Shown here one piece after another: positions 18,163 through 29,200 of a DNA stretch of 64,000 bases (its first letter is position 1; every line of letters begins with the position of its first letter). The notes beneath the pieces are model-generated. The model was given only the letters and a program-made list of their open reading frames with translations, was not told the DNA's origin and ran no database searches. Source of the stretch: Aculops lycopersici (lineage: Eukaryota > Arthropoda > Arachnida > Trombidiformes > Eriophyidae); contig WNKI01000001.1 in the NCBI GenBank assembly GCA_015350385.1, forward strand, positions 7,651,433 through 7,715,432, given 5' to 3'. A program made the position numbers and the translations under genes.

Positions 18163-18891
18163 ATGGCCGGTATAGGTAGGATCGAGAATAAACTAAAACT
18201 CAAATATGAAACAACCGATCGCCATATTTCTGTTGCATTCCAGGACTTGAATCAGCTGATTGGTATGGCCCAGGAGATGACCAAACTATCAAAGAGCATT
18301 GCATCCAAAATCAAAGACCACGGGTCACAGGTTACAAATGATGAAACAGTTCTCTTCAGATCACATCTACTCGAACTTGGTATTGAGCAGCAAGTAGACA
18401 TGGGATTGTCCTCCAAATCAAGCTACTCGAGTAGTAGCAGTTATTACACAGATTTGGCCAGACAGATAGCACCTATCGCTAGAAAAACAATGGAATACAA
18501 GAAACAAGATCAACTAACTCTATCAGACGTGTATTGTTGCTTTAATCGAGCTTGTAGTATGAACCTAGTTTCGCCGGATGATATATTGCAGGCTTGCAGA
18601 CAGATGGTGAATATTCCCGAATCAGAACTCAAGTTGGTCCAGTACAAGAGTGGCCTTCTCGTTGTTCAGAAGCAATCATGTGATAATCAAGACATTATTG
18701 ATAAAACAGCCGAGCTGGTTGAGCAAAGCGGCTGCTTAACCCCCTTACAATTGTCCTCTAGACAGATGATATCTGTCCAGCTCGCTAGACAGCGACTGGA
18801 CGAGGCCGAGTCAATTGGACGGCTATGTCGCGACGAGAGCCTCGAGGGTCTCAAGTATTATCCAAATAAATTTCTGTTGAGAGATCAGTAG
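18163..18891 (+). CDS. Vps36: Vps36-like ESCRT-II subunit without the GLUE domain
   Basis: 242 residues from the ATG at 18163. The sequence begins MAGIGRIENKLKLKYETTD, aligning with the point just after the GLUE domain of other Vps36 proteins (human AGIVGIERKLEEKRKETD). It continues through SVAFQDLNQLIGMAQEMTKLSKSIASKIKDH, then DETVLFRSHLLELGI, LTLSDVYCCFNRACSMNLVSPDDILQACR, and ends with the second winged helix GRLCRDESLEGLKYYPNKFL. These are the helical linker and two winged-helix repeats that assemble with Vps22 and Vps25 to sort ubiquitinated cargo into multivesicular bodies. The N-terminal GLUE domain, which binds ubiquitin, phosphoinositide and ESCRT-I, is absent. The same frame runs open upstream only to 18121, without an ATG. 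Human Vps36 is 386 residues. Confidence 0.85.
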   Translation: MAGIGRIENKLKLKYETTDRHISVAFQDLNQLIGMAQEMTKLSKSIASKIKDHGSQVTNDETVLFRSHLLELGIEQQVDMGLSSKSSYSSSSSYYTDLARQIAPIARKTMEYKKQDQLTLSDVYCCFNRACSMNLVSPDDILQACRQMVNIPESELKLVQYKSGLLVVQKQSCDNQDIIDKTAELVEQSGCLTPLQLSSRQMISVQLARQRLDEAESIGRLCRDESLEGLKYYPNKFLLRDQ

Positions 18892-18961
18892 AGGATACAC
18901 ACGATGACAACATTGGGACATTAACCATTGAAGTTGTGTGGGACCTCAAGAAACGAACTAT

Positions 18962-19453
18962 TCATTTCTGTAGCATGTCCTTTCCGTCGATTGTATGCTT
19001 CACCAGCTTACCATTCTCGTATACCTTCGTCTCGCGCTTACCATCCTTGTTTATGAAAGACTCGTTCTTATTCGAAGCCTTGGTTACCAATTTTCCATCC
19101 CGATAGTGAGCCTGGGATTGCATTGACACCTTGAGACTTTGATGGGGTAGATCGTTGATGCCGAACATGTTTAGCATGGTGTCTGGACCCTCAAGGGTGA
19201 GAGGTAACATAGCGTCCTCATTAGCATCCTCTTTCGAAAGGTAAGCCGACCTATAGGCTGAGTACAATTGATCAGCCTCCTGAACCATCCTGTCTGGCAT
19301 CTCAATGTACTTGGTCTGCACCTCAGTTAGTCGCTCTTGGAATTTCTTGTTGATCTCATCAACTGAGGCATTCTCGGATAGACCCAATAATTTAAATGCT
19401 TTCGGCACAGACATTTTCTTCGAGTTTGATTTAGTTTTATCAGCTGGCGGCAT
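18962..19453 (-). CDS. Small J-domain-like protein without HPD, function unknown
   Basis: 163 residues from the ATG at 19453. Residues ~15-75 look like a J domain: KAFKLLGLSENASVDEINKKFQERLTEVQTKYIEMPDRMVQEADQLYSAYRSAYL, with the spacing of helix II and helix III. The His-Pro-Asp tripeptide that activates Hsp70 is absent (IEMPDRM stands in the loop). The C-terminal half has a repeated short beta pattern (YRDGKLVTKA, NKDGKRETKVYENGKLVKHTIDGK), which suggests small hairpins. Pam16-like proteins also have degenerate J folds, but the match to Pam16 is weak. Convergent with the Vps36-like gene, with 70 bases between stops. The reading frame is sound; the function is not known to me. Confidence 0.6.
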   Translation of the reverse strand: MPPADKTKSNSKKMSVPKAFKLLGLSENASVDEINKKFQERLTEVQTKYIEMPDRMVQEADQLYSAYRSAYLSKEDANEDAMLPLTLEGPDTMLNMFGINDLPHQSLKVSMQSQAHYRDGKLVTKASNKNESFINKDGKRETKVYENGKLVKHTIDGKDMLQK

Positions 19454-19744
19454 ATTTGGGGGTCGAGTTATACCAAACAACAGTCAACAGGTTCGAGTCA
19501 TCGATTCAACAAAGCGCTAAAATGAAGAAGTCAAAACGACAGTCTATGGAGCACAGCGAGGAGAAAAAGGAAGTCAGAAGTTGGGGTCAGGCGATTATAT
19601 TTTTACAAGTAATAAAATTACCCGAGTTTCATTAGCTCGAATAGTGTTGAGATGCTTTGATATTTTATCTGATGAAAGAGCCACAGGATCTGTCCGATTT
19701 TCGGTTCGTGTTGTATGTACAAATGTTATATAATTAGATTAAAC

Positions 19745-22312
19745 TCAGGTGCTTTTTAGCTTACTGCTTGGTACCTTCAGGCAGCTCACCTGTTGCTGGC
19801 AATCACTTTCTTTGACTGAACTCGAACTCTTCTGTCGTTTTGGTAATATCAACTCCTCGATACCAATAAGGGGAAACTCAAATAGTATAACCATCAGAAA
19901 GCTCACGATAACTGTCATCACAATGGTAACTATTGGCCTTGTAATCAAATCTACATAATTGAAGGTCTCTGAGTTTGTTTTGGCGAAATATATTTGAGCC
20001 AACACCTCGCCCTGGACCAGGTAGGCACAAAAGCTTAGTTTAACTAATATTTTCCAAATGTTTGCCGAGAGGAAATTAGACAGCCACCTAACTTGACCAT
20101 GCGCAAGGGTCAGAACTAGCCAACAGGTGGCCAGGGCCCAAATGGGTCTTATGATCGCAGAGCTAATACTGAAGACCCATCGCATCCCTTGATCGTCCAA
20201 TTGAACGCCAGAAGCTAATTTTAGGATGAAAGACAAGGCTAGAACTGTAACCGAGAATAGAGTCCATGCAATAATTTTAGCATTCTTAGATATCTTGATC
20301 TCTAGTTGATTTGAATCCACGAGATAAATCAAGTGGCCTGTCAGCAGACCAACCAGGTAGGCACCAATTCGACTATAGGGTCTTGTATACACCTGTCCCA
20401 TTTCATTCAACATGTTGTCAGCCGATTCGGGTTTAAACTCTATCACAGATTTAACATCAACATTTGAATTGTAGGCCAGATAGCCAACTATTAGTATATT
20501 GGCGGCAATCGCATACAATGTCATCCGGTAACCGCGACGAATCGACTTGTGAATTGCTATCAGAAAGAAGGGAGTCACCATCCAAAATTTGATTCCATTT
20601 GCAATGAACCAAGCAAATGGGACACAATGATCCTTTGGACTCTTGAAATCGCTTAAATGTAGTAGAGCCTGAGACCACGATTCTCTCTCACAGTTCAATC
20701 TGGGACTCGTTTCGGAAGTAGCATAATCCCAAAAAGGCCCCTCGTTAACCAAGTGGCCGATTGACTTTGTGAACCAATAGCATAGAATGTAAATGGGAGT
20801 TAATCGCCAATACCTATGTATGGTGAGTACAATCCAGCTGCTAGTTTTGATTTTGTCCAATCCTTCGCGAAAGATGAAATATGAAGCCAACAGACCACTG
20901 AGGGCAAAGAAAGTATCCACCATCAAGTGGGCCGTCTGGTAGATGCTGGCCAGGTAAGTCTTTGTGTTGGTGTCCATGTCAATCAAATTCTTCTCAGGTA
21001 TCGGCGCCACCAAAAAGGTATGTGCACAAATTATCCACATTAGACCGATACACTTGAGTCCATTGATTGAATTCAATAATCTATTCCTGTCAAAAGTTCC
21101 CATAATGTTGTTTTCGTCAATGATAACCTCACTTGTATTCAAGCTAGAAGCAGGAATGGTCATGAATTTTTCTAAATTTCTAGTTATAGAAAACGACTCA
21201 ACCACAATCAATTTCCAGGTACGCGATTGGGGTGCAATTTCTACCGAGTTACCTGTTGTGATTGCTGCTGTTGCAGCCGCAACAGCCTCAGCTTGCTGCT
21301 TCCGGTTGTAGTGGTCAACCACTGTGGATACCAGGCACAAGGTTACTAATGTGCCAACTAAACCAAGAAAGTACAGTGCCGATGTGCTAAATTTTCTCAC
21401 TTGACTCGTCCTATGAGGCAAGCAAAACACGTGGCGCAATTTCATTCGGTCGTATGGTAACCCGGAGCCGAATGACATTTTCATCATTCGCTCGACTCGC
21501 TCAAGCATTTCCGGTTCGTCGCTCAACATTGAGCTGGTGCAGGTTTCGGGTAAGCAGAGGCCAATTTTAATCGACGTCTTACCGTCCTGAGGATTCCAAT
21601 TTGGAAACTGCGCTACGCCCAGACAATACTGACTCTGAATCATATCCATTCCATCGCTTCCAACATAAGGATTGTTCAATTTTATTTTGAGACAGTTGTC
21701 ATATGAACCCAGCCAATACTGATTGCCCAATAGCACGCCCGCTTCCGGTCTACCGAACGCGTCGGCCAGTTTCAGATAATCTATCAAGTTTCGGTCTAAA
21801 ATTGGATCAAACTCCTTGAACGACTTGAGTGCTTGTTCATATTGACTCAAATGACGTGAACATCTAGCTCTATGATCGAGATTTAGGCTTGAAACGAAAG
21901 CTGGATCGCCGATAAATTTTGATTTTGGCCTGTAGGAGTGTAAATCCAAATGGTAGGCTCGCATATTGCTGGTGCGAATATAAGTCTTCAGCATCAAACT
22001 GGATAAACTGTCACTATCGCTAGTTGCATCTGAGATCGAGGTGCCAATTTGCTCATCTTGACCCAGCGGAGACTTGAGGTAGTCTGATAATTGTTTAAAT
22101 ATTGTCACCTGTGGATCATGCTGACCATTTGAAGAGTCCAACTTGGAGTTTAGCTGTTTTGCTGTGATTGTGGTTGCACTTGTGGTATTTAATGGCTGTT
22201 GTTGCTTGCATTCCACCGGCAAAAATAAGCTGGATGTCGACCATGATGTGTGAACTTGAGCTAACGCGCAAAGGAAGCCAGCAATCAAAAGATTGCTTCG
22301 TGCTGATTTCAT
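19745..22312 (-). CDS. NRF-6-type membrane acyltransferase (nose resistant to fluoxetine family)
   Basis: 855 residues. A signal-peptide-like start (RSNLLIAGFLCALAQVHTSWS) is followed by an extracellular cysteine-bearing NRF domain at ~145-285 (CSRHLSQYEQALKSFKEFDPIL...GNQYWLGSYDNCLKI...QYCLGVAQFPNW...GLCLPETCTSSML). A transmembrane helix lies at ~305-330. The acyltransferase-3 domain (~410-830) has about ten more helices, with NRLLNSINGLKCIGLMWIICAHTFL and the HRYWRLTPIYILCYWF motif. The family includes C. elegans NRF-6 and NDG-4, which affect uptake of drugs and yolk, and many arthropod paralogues of unknown chemistry. It ends in a polar cytoplasmic tail. Start is the first ATG after stops; a Gln/Thr-rich segment separates the signal peptide from the NRF domain. 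Confidence 0.88.
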   Translation of the reverse strand: MKSARSNLLIAGFLCALAQVHTSWSTSSLFLPVECKQQQPLNTTSATTITAKQLNSKLDSSNGQHDPQVTIFKQLSDYLKSPLGQDEQIGTSISDATSDSDSLSSLMLKTYIRTSNMRAYHLDLHSYRPKSKFIGDPAFVSSLNLDHRARCSRHLSQYEQALKSFKEFDPILDRNLIDYLKLADAFGRPEAGVLLGNQYWLGSYDNCLKIKLNNPYVGSDGMDMIQSQYCLGVAQFPNWNPQDGKTSIKIGLCLPETCTSSMLSDEPEMLERVERMMKMSFGSGLPYDRMKLRHVFCLPHRTSQVRKFSTSALYFLGLVGTLVTLCLVSTVVDHYNRKQQAEAVAAATAAITTGNSVEIAPQSRTWKLIVVESFSITRNLEKFMTIPASSLNTSEVIIDENNIMGTFDRNRLLNSINGLKCIGLMWIICAHTFLVAPIPEKNLIDMDTNTKTYLASIYQTAHLMVDTFFALSGLLASYFIFREGLDKIKTSSWIVLTIHRYWRLTPIYILCYWFTKSIGHLVNEGPFWDYATSETSPRLNCERESWSQALLHLSDFKSPKDHCVPFAWFIANGIKFWMVTPFFLIAIHKSIRRGYRMTLYAIAANILIVGYLAYNSNVDVKSVIEFKPESADNMLNEMGQVYTRPYSRIGAYLVGLLTGHLIYLVDSNQLEIKISKNAKIIAWTLFSVTVLALSFILKLASGVQLDDQGMRWVFSISSAIIRPIWALATCWLVLTLAHGQVRWLSNFLSANIWKILVKLSFCAYLVQGEVLAQIYFAKTNSETFNYVDLITRPIVTIVMTVIVSFLMVILFEFPLIGIEELILPKRQKSSSSVKESDCQQQVSCLKVPSSKLKST

Positions 22313-25300
22313 ATTGATCCCTGGGTATACTTCGCACTCTAAGCGGAAGCTGCTTGTTGTGATTGTATTGTTTATAAGTTAACTTTTTTCTGATTGCTGA
22401 TGTTGGCACACAAAACTCACTTTGAATATATTGTAAAGTTTGTTTTTGTTCAGAATCGATCTCTCGTGATTCACCAAGAGCCTGAATCATTCGTCTAAGG
22501 CCATTAAATTTCGTCGGGCGCCACTTGATCGCGCGCGCGCCTGGACACTTGCTGCTGCTTCTCTGTACTACGACTTGTATGTATTTGTATTTGTATTTAT
22601 ATGTATACTAGAGCTGACTAATTGGCTGCCTGTCGCGGATCAATCGATGCCGATCACTTGAGTCCTGATAGCTTGTGTCACTGAACATGCGCTTGAAAAA
22701 TGTATCAAATCCAAGTGAAGGAGTTTTCGTCAGCAAGAGTTTCGTTTTTTCATTCACCCAAGTCTGTAGTGTTGGTACTTGAGTTTAAGTTTGCGGTGTG
22801 CATCAATAGCTTGTAAGTCTCAGGCTGATAGAATAGACGTTGATTGCTGACAACTGTTGTTGACTTCTCTCACTCTTCCTATGACTGACTTGCATGTGTT
22901 CTCGATTCGGCGACCACTTGCAAACTTACGACGATAATAAGATACACATTTCGCTTTGCGCTGCGTCTATCGCTTGCCAGCTTCAGCTCCACTTTGTGCA
23001 GATTCGCAATTCACGGCGGTGCTGTCGCAACTGCCTCCACTGCCACCGGCAACTACAGTCAACCACCGCGATAATTCAAGGAGTCGGCGTGCTGCGAGCA
23101 ACTAGTTGCTGTTGTCGTTTCTTGGTTGTGTTGCACTTGTGCTCACAAGGCTCGCTTCTTCAGCTCTCTCTCTCTCTCTCTACACACAACAGCAACTGCT
23201 TGCGCATTCCTCCAACATAAACTCGCGGACTGAATGGGTTGTCTCTCGTAGGGAAGCCATTTGAGCGAGAGCAACTAAGGAATCCCCTACAACAGATGAC
23301 ACAAGAGCCACCACCGGTTGCCGCTACACACCTAGCCAAATCTAGCTAACAACTTGTCGCTTGATGGATGGTGGTGGTGGTGGTGGTGGTTAGACCATTT
23401 GCCAAGCTAGAGGCGGCAACAACCACTGCACGAGGCAAAGCGACTGGCCAGAACGACGACATAAAAAAGTTGTGGATAATCTTTGGACATGAGTCGAAAA
23501 TTCCCTAGCTCCATAGAGTTATTTGGTTCTCTCTCGCTCTCCGTCCCTCTCTCGGGAGGCTAATAGCGCTTCTTGTCATGCGTTCCCAATGTGAACCATC
23601 GTATCGTTAGTATCATCTAATAAGCGAGTGGCAGTTATTCAATTAACCAGCTAGCTAGCTGAAAATATTAACCTTGCAACGAAGCAAGTCGACTAGCTTC
23701 CTTCTCGACAACAGTAGCATCAACTACCACCGCGGGATACCAGGGCACTGGAGGAGGCAGCGGAATACGAGGGTTTTAATCTAGTCGAAAGGTTTCGATT
23801 ATCGGATTTCCGTTAGTAAGCATGCGCAATAGGTGGAGCAACAACAACAACAACCTGTTGCGGGCATCAGGCACGAGCTTTGCGCGTGTCGCTCGCAGAT
23901 ATGATCGCATCTATTTCTGAGATTAACGTTTGCTCTTTTGCATTCTCAACAACTCATACTCTGGCATTTGTTTTCACCCAACCCTGAGCCTCTTTTAATA
24001 TTAAAGTTGGTTAGCTAGAAGAGAGTAGTTTGGCTCTTGTTAGGTAGCTTGGCGCTTAGTACAGTGCAACTGATATATGTTTTTTTAGTTCAATTTTAAG
24101 ACTAGATTTACGCAACACCAGGGGAAAAAACAGAAAACTTTTTGGGGACTCAAATCGGTAGAGTTTGGGTGGAAATTTCCATTTCAGCTCTACTCTTTAC
24201 TTGAGTTGAACTCTATCAAAATAAAACAAAACCAAACAATGAAGACGTAAAAGAGGTACATGATGACGATGAGAGAAAAAACCTATTGATCTGACAGGTG
24301 AATTTATGGGATCAAAGGGTTGACTGGTTTGGTTCCAATTGCGAGCCAAGTTCCTTGTTTCCCCTTCTCCTTGATATTATAACCCAGACTCAGGCACTTT
24401 TGCCTAGAAAGCTTACAACACCCAGTTAGATACACAACCACCAGTTGAGGGATCCATGTGCGACTGTTCATTTGGGTTTGTTAGTCTTGCAAATAACAAT
24501 CGCAGTCGTTTCCAAGTGCCAGTTAAAATTTAGCACCGGCCAAATGCCAACCAGTCGAATTGATAGGTAGCAATGGAACCTTTGGATTCAGCACCCGTCT
24601 AGTTTGGGTTGATACTTGTTTAGTTGACTTGGAGCGAGAGTGTGCGCAAGAGTAATGGTAAAAGTAATGGGGGGGAGAAAATAGATAAACTTGGCTAAAT
24701 CGATGGCAGCCAACTTGCGGCCGGCTGATCATCATTTTCTCTGTTTTCTATCACCATCAAGCTACCGAGACTTTTCCGCTCAGTCGTCGGATATGTGATT
24801 TGTTTATTGTTATTATCTGTTGATTGTTCACTTGCCACTCGATTATTATCATCAGCATTATTATTATTATTTGCAAGCTCGACTCGAGATTACAGGATCA
24901 AATTTTAGTCTAAACAGTCGACATCGGCAACAAGTCTGCTCTCGACTTGTCTGGTTCGGTTTGGTTGGTCTTGAGACTAGGCGGCTCATTTACATTCTAG
25001 CGAGTTGCAAGCTACACTTGTTGCTTGAATGAAAGGAATCTTTTTGCTAATGCAAACGCACACCAACTAGGCAAGTTTTAGTATTGATCGGATTTGCAGC
25101 AAATGATTCTAATCACAGAGATTTGCTCACCTTTTCCCTTTAAACTTCAACAGCAAACGCCTTCGCCTCTCTCCCTCAATTCAATTGCTACATCCTCGAG
25201 CTATAGTGCGTCATCTTGAATTAGCGATAGATTCTATAACAGTTAAAAGTTTTAGTATATCCACGCTCGGGGATAGGAAACTAGAATGCAACTTGTTGCT

Positions 25301-26100
25301 GTTGTGGACTATCGGCGTGTTGAAGATGGAGGCGAATCGTGTCTGCGTGTAAAATTTGGGCCCAAGTAACTTTTCGCTGTTCTAGTCTAACGCAGGCCAA
25401 GAGATATGAATAAGGAGTATTCTAAAACTTGTTGTCTCAGCCTTTGGTTGGTGGATTGGCGAATGTATGAATGAATGGATGGTGTTGAACACGTAACTCG
25501 CACCATTTGTAACTCTTCCGACCACCAGTTGCTTAGAGGCAGACGACTGCAACCACGACGAGTCCACTTTGTCTGCAGTTATCGCGGCGGGAAAATCTCT
25601 CATTGGGTTCAAGGTTGCAACGTTGCGGGAACTAGGGGGACAAGAAGTGAGCGAGTTGATGAAGTTCTGGATCGTGCACACTTGTAGCTATCGCTAAAAC
25701 CGCCGTCTTTGCTGCTGCTGTTGCTATCTGAAAAAGCGCGACGCGCCCTCTGCTTATATCCTTTGCTTTCGTATCACTGGAATCAATTTGGAAGCGACAG
25801 AACGAGTTGCCACTGGCTAATTACATGCGGCTCGCACTCGATAAGCTAGTTTTCCGGTGCCCAGCTGTGTGCTTTGATTCGACAAGGACATTCTCAGGCT
25901 GACGTCAACCACACCTCGAGGAAAAGTTTCAAATGGTCCTTGCCGCCAATCTGAAGGTTCTCAAAGTTTACCGATGCTCACTTTCTCCATCTCGCCCGAG
26001 GATGCTAGCCATAAAACTCAGCCAGATTGATGCTTTGTAAGTGTAGACCCTCGAGCGGATGGACTCGCTGACGCAAACTCTAATGTCAGTTGGCAGATCG
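22313..26100. other. Gene desert, left part
   Basis: No gene is supported on either strand. The sequence is rich in short simple repeats: CT tracts near 23166-23184 and 23530-23555, GGT triplets near 23371-23389, AGCTAGCTAGCT near 23652, and CAA runs near 23840. Open frames up to ~120 codons are low-complexity and lack motifs. The first few hundred bases are the promoter and leader of the NRF-6-type gene. The rest could hold enhancers or a non-coding transcript, but nothing proves this. Confidence 0.5.
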
Positions 26101-26153
26101 CTAACGCATCGTTCCTCCGTTTTTATGATCCTCTCCTCCACAGTTTACCTTAC

Positions 26154-26154
<1 letters not shown>

Positions 26155-26241
<87 letters not shown>
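26155..26241 (+). repeat. (CAA)n microsatellite, about 29 copies
   Basis: Uninterrupted CAA triplets, followed by an ACC/CAA-rich degenerate tail to ~26290. It encodes polyglutamine in one + frame and polycysteine in one - frame, but the flanks have no coding character, so I read it as a non-coding microsatellite. A (GTT/ATT)-rich stretch lies near 26823-26860. Confidence 0.85.
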
Positions 26242-29200
26242 CCACCACAACCAAAAACAACAACAACAACATCTACAAAAACATCAACCACGACGACTGA
26301 AATGACGCCAACTGTAAGCAGCAGCGGCAAACTCGATTTCGCGACGCGAGATCGAGAATGAATGTGGTGCGATTGGTTTTGGGAGTTTCAAAGTGCAAGT
26401 TACTGAAAATTGCCCCGAGCATCTCGTCAGACGTTGTGTGGTAAATTATGAAGATGGAGTGACTCTGTCTAAAGTCTAGACTAAAAAACTGCCTGTTGTA
26501 GATGCGTCGTCTTACCCACTCACCTAATCGTCTGCCCGATTGCTCTTGGCTACAGGTAAGAGTGTACAGGTGGAGGCGCACACAACAACATGAGCGGGTG
26601 CAGGTGAACTTGAAAGCGTGCAGCGTGCGTAGTTGCATGTGCGTCAATCGGCCGAGTTCATTATATTGTATGCGAAGCCCGCCGATAGTCAAGTTGGGGA
26701 GCTATACATAATCAGAGATACAAGACACGCTGAAAAGATGTTGGATTTCGGATGCTTCCTTATGACTCTCTCCCTCTGGACACTCTAATGATGTAATTGT
26801 TAGCTAGTATCCGATGGATAAAGTTGTTGTTGTTGTTGTTGTTTATTATTATTATTTATTTACAGTTTTTACTACTAGTATTGTCGAGTCTACAATCACG
26901 CAGCCAAGTGTCACGTGACTGCAGATTATTCTTGTTATTGCTGTTGTTGTTATCTCAACAGAGGCTCGAGTTCAACTATTAGATGTCTTGTATCAAAGGC
27001 CAGAAATTGAACCACAGGATTGATGAAGACGAAAACCTGAGGAAAATATGGCTATAGAAATATGGTCTCGTTGCATGGATTTCAATCTCAACCTCGACCC
27101 GACCAATTCAAATGATAACGATGACGACCGAGACTAAAACCAAAAAGGAGACGGGAATTATCGAGAATTTTGCCCACTGTCATACTATGCTCCAATAATC
27201 ACGCACAACGAGGGGATTTGTTGGTGCCCTTTATGGTCAGTTCATTAACATTTGAATGGGGGGGGGGGGAGGGCGAGCGAGTTGAAGCAAAGCTGCTGGC
27301 GACCACCAAGCGACGACTTGCAAACCGACCACCTGGCGAGTTGCAGCAGGATCACGCGCGACGCGTGCTCGCTCCAGTTCCCGCCTCCTCCCTCTCCTTT
27401 AACTCAATTTTCCCCATATCGTTGGAGCTGTAAGCAACTTGGGCGACGTTTGGCCGACATTGGGTTGGAAGAAGGAAATTTAGTGCTTGTTGAGTGCAAA
27501 GTAGAGCAGTCCAGCTGCTGGCCGGAAGTTGCATTACGGTAACTTTGGCCGCCGATCGACCCTCTTGCTGCAACTGCATCTAACCATATGTTTGTAGCTA
27601 GCCATTTGGCGGCTTAGAGGCCAAAACCAAATTAACCCGAGCATCTGCTTGATGAGCAGTCCATCTTTCTATTTCGCTATTAACTTTTATCAGACACACA
27701 AACCCTCAGCTGTTAACCCCCCTATATATATATATACGAGTAACAGCAAGTAGCCTCTTGGAACTCCCATGTTGACCTCTGACGCCCGCCAATGAGGCAA
27801 CGAAGTGGTGCTCACGGCTCCACATGAGCAATGGATGGCGTTGACGCGATTCGTTCTGGTGGGAGCAATATGTTACATAATCTTTCTTCCGGATTGAAGG
27901 CAAGAGTGGTGGCCTTTCTAGTTGCGGCGAGACCCGCAGTGCCAATCCCACAACAACCACACGCCCAAACCCAACAACCTGCCAACTTCCGCTCGAAAAC
28001 TTGGTCCAGTCGACTAGACTCTGGCTCGTTTCTCGCTCGAGTCGTGTCTGTGTGGTCCACGTTAGCAGGCTGATCTTTGTTTACTTTTTCTCGTCCTAAA
28101 TTTCCCCCCGACCACCCATTTGATACAGGGAAAAACTAAACTCCCTTCTCGAGGTCAATGAGGCAACACTCATCCGTAAGGTCTTCTACTTCAATCTAAC
28201 CAGCAACTAATCTCTCGTCTGATTTGCTGGTCGCCTCCAGCTCAACCATGCGATGCGACGTGACTCTGGCCAACGTTGTGAAAGATAGATTACCGGCTGT
28301 CTCCTTGGAGGCGGTTTAGGGGTTGCGGTTGTTTGGGCCGAAAAACCAACTAGTGAAGTTTCGGTCCTTCAGCAAGAATCGAGGTTTCACCGGGGGCTAA
28401 CCAAATTGAAACCCTTTGAAGAGGTTAGCGAGTGCTACACTATCGAATATAATCCATTCGCTTAGATTTACGCCAACGCTCCTGCCACGACACGAGATTG
28501 TTGGCATGACCGCCGACGAGGAGCCACTTGGACATGGAAGCGAGAGGAACGTCTTAGGCTCTTCAAGTCTCTAATCCGCGATTGGCCAGCAAGAGGCCGT
28601 CGCGGCCAATCACCGCCCATCAATGTTATCTCGGCAGAGACCAATTTGATGGCCTCTTCTGTAACAACAACAACAACAACAACAACGACAGTAACAACTA
28701 TTAGTATTGCTAGTGCTATAACTACCGGTTTAGCTAGAAAAATAATCATCAGTAGCAAGCGAGACTATTATGAGCAGCCACAGAGAAACGAGAGTTTTAT
28801 TTGGCCGTGGTTCTTGATGTCCGATATTCGATTGCTTCAACCGCAACTAAACGGCTATCTTTTCTTATTCTTCTTGCTTTTTACTTCTCACTCCTCATTT
28901 CTTATTTTCCCCTCTCCCCTTCAATCGAGGAGCAGAGAAAGCAGGAGAGTTTAACTCACGACTTTGAATAGATAGAAAATGTGACGGCCACAGAGGCCTC
29001 AAAAACAACCACTGGCTGCTGGTGCTTGTGGTGCCGCCAAGCCTCGGGGCGCTGTCACGATGCTAGCTTTCCATCGCACCACAAGTGCGAAAGTAAGAAA
29101 GTGTGGGGGGGGGGCTACTGTTGTGAGCTGTCATCAGCGCCCGCTGGTTGCGAGCCCATAGCTAAGCGGCTTGCGAATCATCAAGCCGAGGCGCTAGGTG

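Noticed and set aside
26145..26330. Polycysteine/valine frame on the minus strand over the same run
   Set aside because: Complement of the microsatellite, not a cysteine-rich peptide gene.
26059..26361. Polyglutamine open frame over the (CAA)n run
   Set aside because: The frame exists only because CAA triplets have no stops; flanks have no coding character and no partner exon.
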